Positions 60,443-64,000 of a stretch of 64,000 nt of DNA are shown here, in pieces. The position numbers were made by a program, and so were the translations under genes. Source of the DNA: Humibacillus xanthopallidus (GTDB lineage Bacteria > Actinomycetota > Actinomycetes > Actinomycetales > Dermatophilaceae); NCBI RefSeq assembly GCF_006716675.1, contig NZ_VFPM01000002.1, forward strand, positions 1,488,001 through 1,552,000, given 5' to 3'. The notes under the pieces were generated by a model, which saw only the letters and a list, made by a program, of their open reading frames with translations, ran no database searches and was not told the DNA's origin. Within the stretch, counting starts at the first letter, position 1. Each line of letters starts with the position of its first letter.

Positions 60443-62212
60443 TCAGTCGAGTCGCTTGTCGGCCTTGATCGACTCGCGCTCGGCGCCGGCGCCGGTGCTC
60501 TCGAGAGCCTCGTGCTCGCCCGCCGGCAGGGCCGCGTGCGGTTCGTCGTGCGCGTGGTGGGCCGCCTCGAGCTCGGCAGGGGTCACCGGTGCGACCCGGT
60601 CGACGAAGTAGAAGTGCGAGAGCTTGGCGCGCAGCCGCTCCTTGCGAGCGATGGGGCTGTCGACGCCGTTCTCGTCCTTCTCGGCGATGATCTGCAGCGG
60701 CTCGGGAACCTCGTGCTGCACGAGCGGCCAGCGCTCGTTCGGCGTGAGCGGTGCGTGGATCTCCTCGAACCGGCCGTCGGGGTAGCGCCAGATGGTGCCG
60801 GTCTCACGGCCGTGGAGCACCTTCTCGCGGTCGGCCCGCTGGAGGCTGAGGCAGATCCGCTTGGTGATCCAGAAGGCGATGGGCGGGCCGATGAAGAACA
60901 GCGTGCGCAACGCCATGGTGATGTCGTTGATGGACAGGTGGAGCTTGATCGCGATGAGGTCGTTGCCGGCCGCGAAGAAGAGCACGCAGTACATCGTGAT
61001 GCCGGCGACGCCGATGGCGGTACGCGTCGGGGCGTTGCGCGGGCGGTCGAGCAGGTGGTGCTCGCGCTTGTCACCGGTCACCCAGGACTCGACGAACGGG
61101 TAGGCGCCGATGACGCCCCACATGATGGGCAGCAGCAAGATCGAGCCCGGGAAGATGTTCATGCTCCAGGTGAAGTCACCCCACGAGACGAACTCGAACC
61201 ACCCCGGCAGCAGACGCAGCGCGCCGTCCGCGAAGCCCATGTACCAGTCCGGCTGGGAGCCGGCGGTGACAGGGGAGGGGTCGTACGGGCCGTAGGCCCA
61301 GATCGGGTTGATCGTGAAGAGTGCCGAGATCAGCGTGATGACGCCGAACACCATGAAGAAGAAGCCGCCGGCCTTGGCGATGTAGACCGGCATCAGCGGG
61401 TAGCCGACGACGTTGGTGTTGGTGCGGCCGGGCCCGGGGTACTGCGTGTGCTTGTGCACGAAGACGAGCAGGATGTGGGCCGTGAAGAGGCCGATGAGGA
61501 TCGCCGGGATGAGCAGGATGTGCACGGAGTAGAGGCGCGGCACGATCGCCTCGCCCGGGAAGGCGCCGCCGAAGATGAAGTACGACACGTACGAGCCGAC
61601 GACCGGGATCGACTGGACGAAGCCGTTCATCGCGCGGATGCCGGTGCCCGAGAGCAGGTCGTCGGGCAGCGAGTAGCCGGCGAAGCCCTCGATGCAGGCG
61701 AGCATCGACAGGATGGTGCCGAAGACCCAGTTGATCTCACGCGGCTTGCGGAAGGCGCCGGTGAAGAAGACGCGGGCCATGTGGGCGAAGACCGCGACGA
61801 TGAAGATCAGCGCGCCCCAGTGGTGGATCTGCCGGATGAGCAGGCCGCCACGGATGTCGAAGGAGATGTCCAGCGTCGACCGGTAGGCATCCGAGACCAT
61901 GACGCCCTGGAGCGGGATGTAGGACCCGTCGTAGGGGACGAGGGTCTGGCTCGGCACGAACCAGAACGTGAGGAACGCCCCGGTCAGCAGGCAGACGATC
62001 ATCGAGTACATCGCGATCTCGCCGAGCATGAACGACCAGTGGTCCGGGAAGACCTTCTTGAGCAGGAACGACACGCCCTTGGCGGCGCCGACCCGGTCGT
62101 CGACCCATCCGGCGATGCCGCCGAGCGGTTTCGTCGACTCGTGCACCTGCTCGTCGCGACGGTCGTCGGCCCGCAGGCCCTGCGCCGGACGGCTCTCGTT
62201 GATGGTCGTCAT
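60443..62212 (-). CDS. qcrB: Ubiquinol/menaquinol-cytochrome c reductase cytochrome b subunit
   Basis: 589 residues from ATG 62212. Diheme cytochrome b of the actinobacterial bcc complex, quinol oxidation site. Motifs: RQIHHWGALIFIVAVFAHMARV (two haem ligands), HILLIPAILIGLFTAHI, PEWY-equivalent QPDWYMGFADGALRL. The long C-terminal extension past residue 480 is usual in actinobacteria. Its start overlaps the qcrA stop by 4 bp. Confidence 0.97.
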   Translation of the reverse strand: MTTINESRPAQGLRADDRRDEQVHESTKPLGGIAGWVDDRVGAAKGVSFLLKKVFPDHWSFMLGEIAMYSMIVCLLTGAFLTFWFVPSQTLVPYDGSYIPLQGVMVSDAYRSTLDISFDIRGGLLIRQIHHWGALIFIVAVFAHMARVFFTGAFRKPREINWVFGTILSMLACIEGFAGYSLPDDLLSGTGIRAMNGFVQSIPVVGSYVSYFIFGGAFPGEAIVPRLYSVHILLIPAILIGLFTAHILLVFVHKHTQYPGPGRTNTNVVGYPLMPVYIAKAGGFFFMVFGVITLISALFTINPIWAYGPYDPSPVTAGSQPDWYMGFADGALRLLPGWFEFVSWGDFTWSMNIFPGSILLLPIMWGVIGAYPFVESWVTGDKREHHLLDRPRNAPTRTAIGVAGITMYCVLFFAAGNDLIAIKLHLSINDITMALRTLFFIGPPIAFWITKRICLSLQRADREKVLHGRETGTIWRYPDGRFEEIHAPLTPNERWPLVQHEVPEPLQIIAEKDENGVDSPIARKERLRAKLSHFYFVDRVAPVTPAELEAAHHAHDEPHAALPAGEHEALESTGAGAERESIKADKRLD

Positions 62213-63312
62213 CGCAAACGCTCCCAGAAACTCGGTCCGACCGGCTGGTCGAACCCTTGCGGGGCGACGAGGTAACCCGCGTCGTCGACTTGGATCTTGA
62301 GCTGCGGCAGCGGACGCTTGGCCGGGCCGAAGATGACGGTGCAGTCCTCGGTCAGGTCGAACGTCGACTGGTGGCAGGGGCAGAGCAGGTGGTGGGTCTG
62401 CTGCTCGTAGAGACCGACCGCGCACCCGACGTGGGTGCAGATCTTGGAGTAGGCCACGGTGCCGTCGACACCCCAGTCACGGGCCTTCTGGACCTTGATG
62501 AGCTCAGGGTCCAGGCGGATGAGGATGACAGCAGCCTTGGCCTTCGCCTCGAGCACGTGCTTGCCCTCGTCGATGAACTTCTGCAGCGTCTCCGGCATGA
62601 CGTGGAAGACGGAGCCGTTCGTGACGTCCTCGAGCTTGATCGGCGTCATCTCGGGGTCGCGCATGAGGCGGATCGGCTTGCCGTCGTTGTAGGAGGGGTC
62701 CCAGATCGTGGTCTTGAGCTCCTCGACATCCGTCGGGCCGAGCGAGCCGGCGACCTGCAGGCCGAGCGGCAGGGCGAAGAGGCCGAGCGCGCCACCGAGG
62801 GTGTACTTGATGAGGGGCCGACGAGGCAGCTGAGCAGCCTCGCCGCCCTTGCTCACGGACGCGACGGCCTTCGCGCGGTCCTCCGGGGAGGAGGCCTGCA
62901 GGTGGCGCTCCTCGACGACCTCGGTGTCGGGCATCAGGGTCTTGGCCCAGTGCACGGCGCCGAGACCGATCATGAGGATCGAGATGCCGAGCGAGACACC
63001 GAGCACGACGTTCTGGGTGCTCGCGATACCGATGCCCGGGAAGTAGAACGTCGACTCGTCGGGCACGACGAAGTAGGCGACGAGGAAGACGAGGGCGCCC
63101 AGCATCGACAGGCCGAACATCGTGGCGACCTGGCGCTCGGCACGCTTTGCCGCGGACTCGTCGTCGTCGGCGAGCCGGTGCACGTGCGGCGGCAGGCCGG
63201 GGTTCTCGAAGCGGTCCACCGCGTCAGCCTGAGACTGCGCGACCACGCCACCCGGGGTGGCGGAGACGAGCGCGCCGCTCTCGCCGGGTGCCGTCGTCTC
63301 GTTGTCGTTCAT
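62209..63312 (-). CDS. qcrA: Rieske iron-sulfur subunit of bcc complex
   Basis: 367 residues. Three membrane helices (about 67-90, 100-122, 170-190), an actinobacterial feature, then the Rieske domain with CTHVGC and CPCHQSTFD holding the 2Fe-2S cluster. The loop between the two motifs contains EQQTHHLL. Starts 49 bases after the qcrC stop; stop overlaps the qcrB ATG. Confidence 0.97.
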   Translation of the reverse strand: MNDNETTAPGESGALVSATPGGVVAQSQADAVDRFENPGLPPHVHRLADDDESAAKRAERQVATMFGLSMLGALVFLVAYFVVPDESTFYFPGIGIASTQNVVLGVSLGISILMIGLGAVHWAKTLMPDTEVVEERHLQASSPEDRAKAVASVSKGGEAAQLPRRPLIKYTLGGALGLFALPLGLQVAGSLGPTDVEELKTTIWDPSYNDGKPIRLMRDPEMTPIKLEDVTNGSVFHVMPETLQKFIDEGKHVLEAKAKAAVILIRLDPELIKVQKARDWGVDGTVAYSKICTHVGCAVGLYEQQTHHLLCPCHQSTFDLTEDCTVIFGPAKRPLPQLKIQVDDAGYLVAPQGFDQPVGPSFWERLR

Positions 63313-63361
63313 CGGGTCCTGGTCCTGTCGTCAGTCGGGATGCGAAGCAGCCGCGGGGCGG

Positions 63362-64000
63362 TCATGCGGCCTTCTTGCCGAGCCACACCGCACCCGCGAT
63401 GAGGATGCCCAGACCGAAGACCCAGGCGAAGAGGCCCTCGGAGACGGGGCCGAGGTTGCCGAGGCTGAAGCCACCGACGTTGGTCTGGTCGCGCTGGGCG
63501 GCGAGGTAGGAGATGACCTGCTGCTTGCCCTCGGGGGAGATGTTGCGGTCGTTGAAGACGGGCATCGACTGGGGGCCGGTCACCATGGCTTCGTAGATCT
63601 GGCGCGGCGTCGCCTCGTCGAGGGCCGGGGCGTACTTGCCACGGGTCAGCGCGCCGCCGGCGCCGGCGAAGTTGTGGCACATGGCGCAGTTGACGCGGAA
63701 GATCTCGCCGCCGGTCGCGATGGCCTTGTTGTTCTCCGGGGTGCCCGGCTGGATGACCGTCGTCCACTTCTCCTCGGGGATGCCAGGGCCGGCGCCGAGG
63801 GAGGCGACGTAGGCGGCCAGGGCCGCGATCTCGGTCTCGTCGAACTTCACCTTGTTGACCGGCGCCTGCACGTTGGGCCCGGCGAGCGGCATACGGCCCG
63901 TGCTGACCTGGAAGTCGACGGACGCGGCACCCACGCCGACGAGCGTCGGCCCGGACTTCGTGCCCTCGGCATTGACGCCGTGGCAGCTCGCGCAGTTGGC
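63362..64000 (-). CDS. qcrC: Diheme cytochrome c subunit of bcc complex, N-terminus beyond window
   Basis: 212 residues to the right edge. Both haem-binding sites are present: CASCHG at the extreme edge and CAMCHN in the middle, so the missing part is the N-terminal signal/anchor. A C-terminal membrane helix (AWVFGLGILIAGAVWLG) is typical. QcrC passes electrons directly to CtaC in actinobacteria. First of the visible qcrC-qcrA-qcrB genes. Confidence 0.95.
   Translation of the reverse strand, partial: ANCASCHGVNAEGTKSGPTLVGVGAASVDFQVSTGRMPLAGPNVQAPVNKVKFDETEIAALAAYVASLGAGPGIPEEKWTTVIQPGTPENNKAIATGGEIFRVNCAMCHNFAGAGGALTRGKYAPALDEATPRQIYEAMVTGPQSMPVFNDRNISPEGKQQVISYLAAQRDQTNVGGFSLGNLGPVSEGLFAWVFGLGILIAGAVWLGKKAA

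Noticed and set aside
59669..62275. An 868-codon open frame on the plus strand
   Set aside because: It is antisense to qcrB and the metallopeptidase, rich in Arg/Asp/Val with no domain, as expected from the mirror frame of high-GC genes.
1..64000. tRNA, rRNA or CRISPR features
   Set aside because: No cloverleaf with a GTTCGA-type T loop and acceptor pairing, no rRNA sequence, and no regularly spaced repeats with variable spacers were found by reading; the tandem arrays present are contiguous minisatellites.

Overview
The window is high-GC actinobacterial chromosome. Gene content and order (glnE, glnA, RDD protein, DUF4191 protein, lipA, lipB, TIGR01777-type epimerase, sucB, pepA, gcvT, cobS, DUF3043 protein, glycerate kinase, erpA, adenosine kinase, ctaC, qcrBAC) follow, from memory, the Mycobacterium tuberculosis Rv2193-Rv2221 neighbourhood. 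Protein style points to Micrococcales, probably Intrasporangiaceae or relatives (moderate confidence; no rRNA in the window).

Layout. 1-7508: C-terminal part of glnE, two convergent MFS exporters with overlapping 3' ends, DUF1810 and DUF7144 proteins, an amidohydrolase. 7649-14047: a 6.4-kb integrated element bounded by a perfect 27-bp direct repeat that duplicates the 3' end of glnA including its stop codon. It carries a tyrosine integrase, an excisionase-like HTH protein, paired putative integrase arm sites at both ends, a P27-like small terminase subunit, a run of tiny overlapping genes, a C1q/TNF-like phage surface protein and unknown cargo, but no large terminase, portal or capsid. It looks like a phage satellite or a reduced prophage. 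14021-23156: glnA, RDD, DUF4191 and lipA, then an ABC exporter and a secreted Asp-box protein inserted between lipA and lipB. 23237-30945: oxidoreductase, atypical protein kinase, epimerase, sucB and lpd (lipoylated E2 and E3; LipA and LipB make the cofactor). 31083-37723: pepA, gcvT, P1 peptidase, and a divergent murT-gatD pair in which GatD lacks its catalytic cysteine. 37779-43760: cobS, cobU, a three-gene ECF transporter and an SCO2322-family membrane protein, all read leftward behind a cobalamin riboswitch. 43831-56236: housekeeping and accessory enzymes (beta-lactamase-fold hydrolase, methyltransferases, M20 dipeptidase, nadA, glycerate kinase, erpA, adenosine kinase, aat) and a TusA/cysteine-desulfurase pair in which the desulfurase lacks the PLP lysine. 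56381-64000: aa3 oxidase genes ctaC, ctaD, ctaF, then qcrB, qcrA and partial qcrC, the core of the bc1-aa3 respiratory supercomplex.

Functional links: GlnE modifies GlnA at Tyr402, which is present here. LipA/LipB serve SucB. The riboswitch couples corrinoid uptake and salvage to B12 level. The bc1 and aa3 genes encode one terminal respiratory chain.

The most interesting points are the glnA-targeting element with its arm-site pairs and tiny repeated-start genes, the two enzyme homologues with missing catalytic residues (GatD and the desulfurase), an octamer (GTATGCCG) found 31 times in the window, and several perfect inverted repeats overlapping start codons or intergenic regions.
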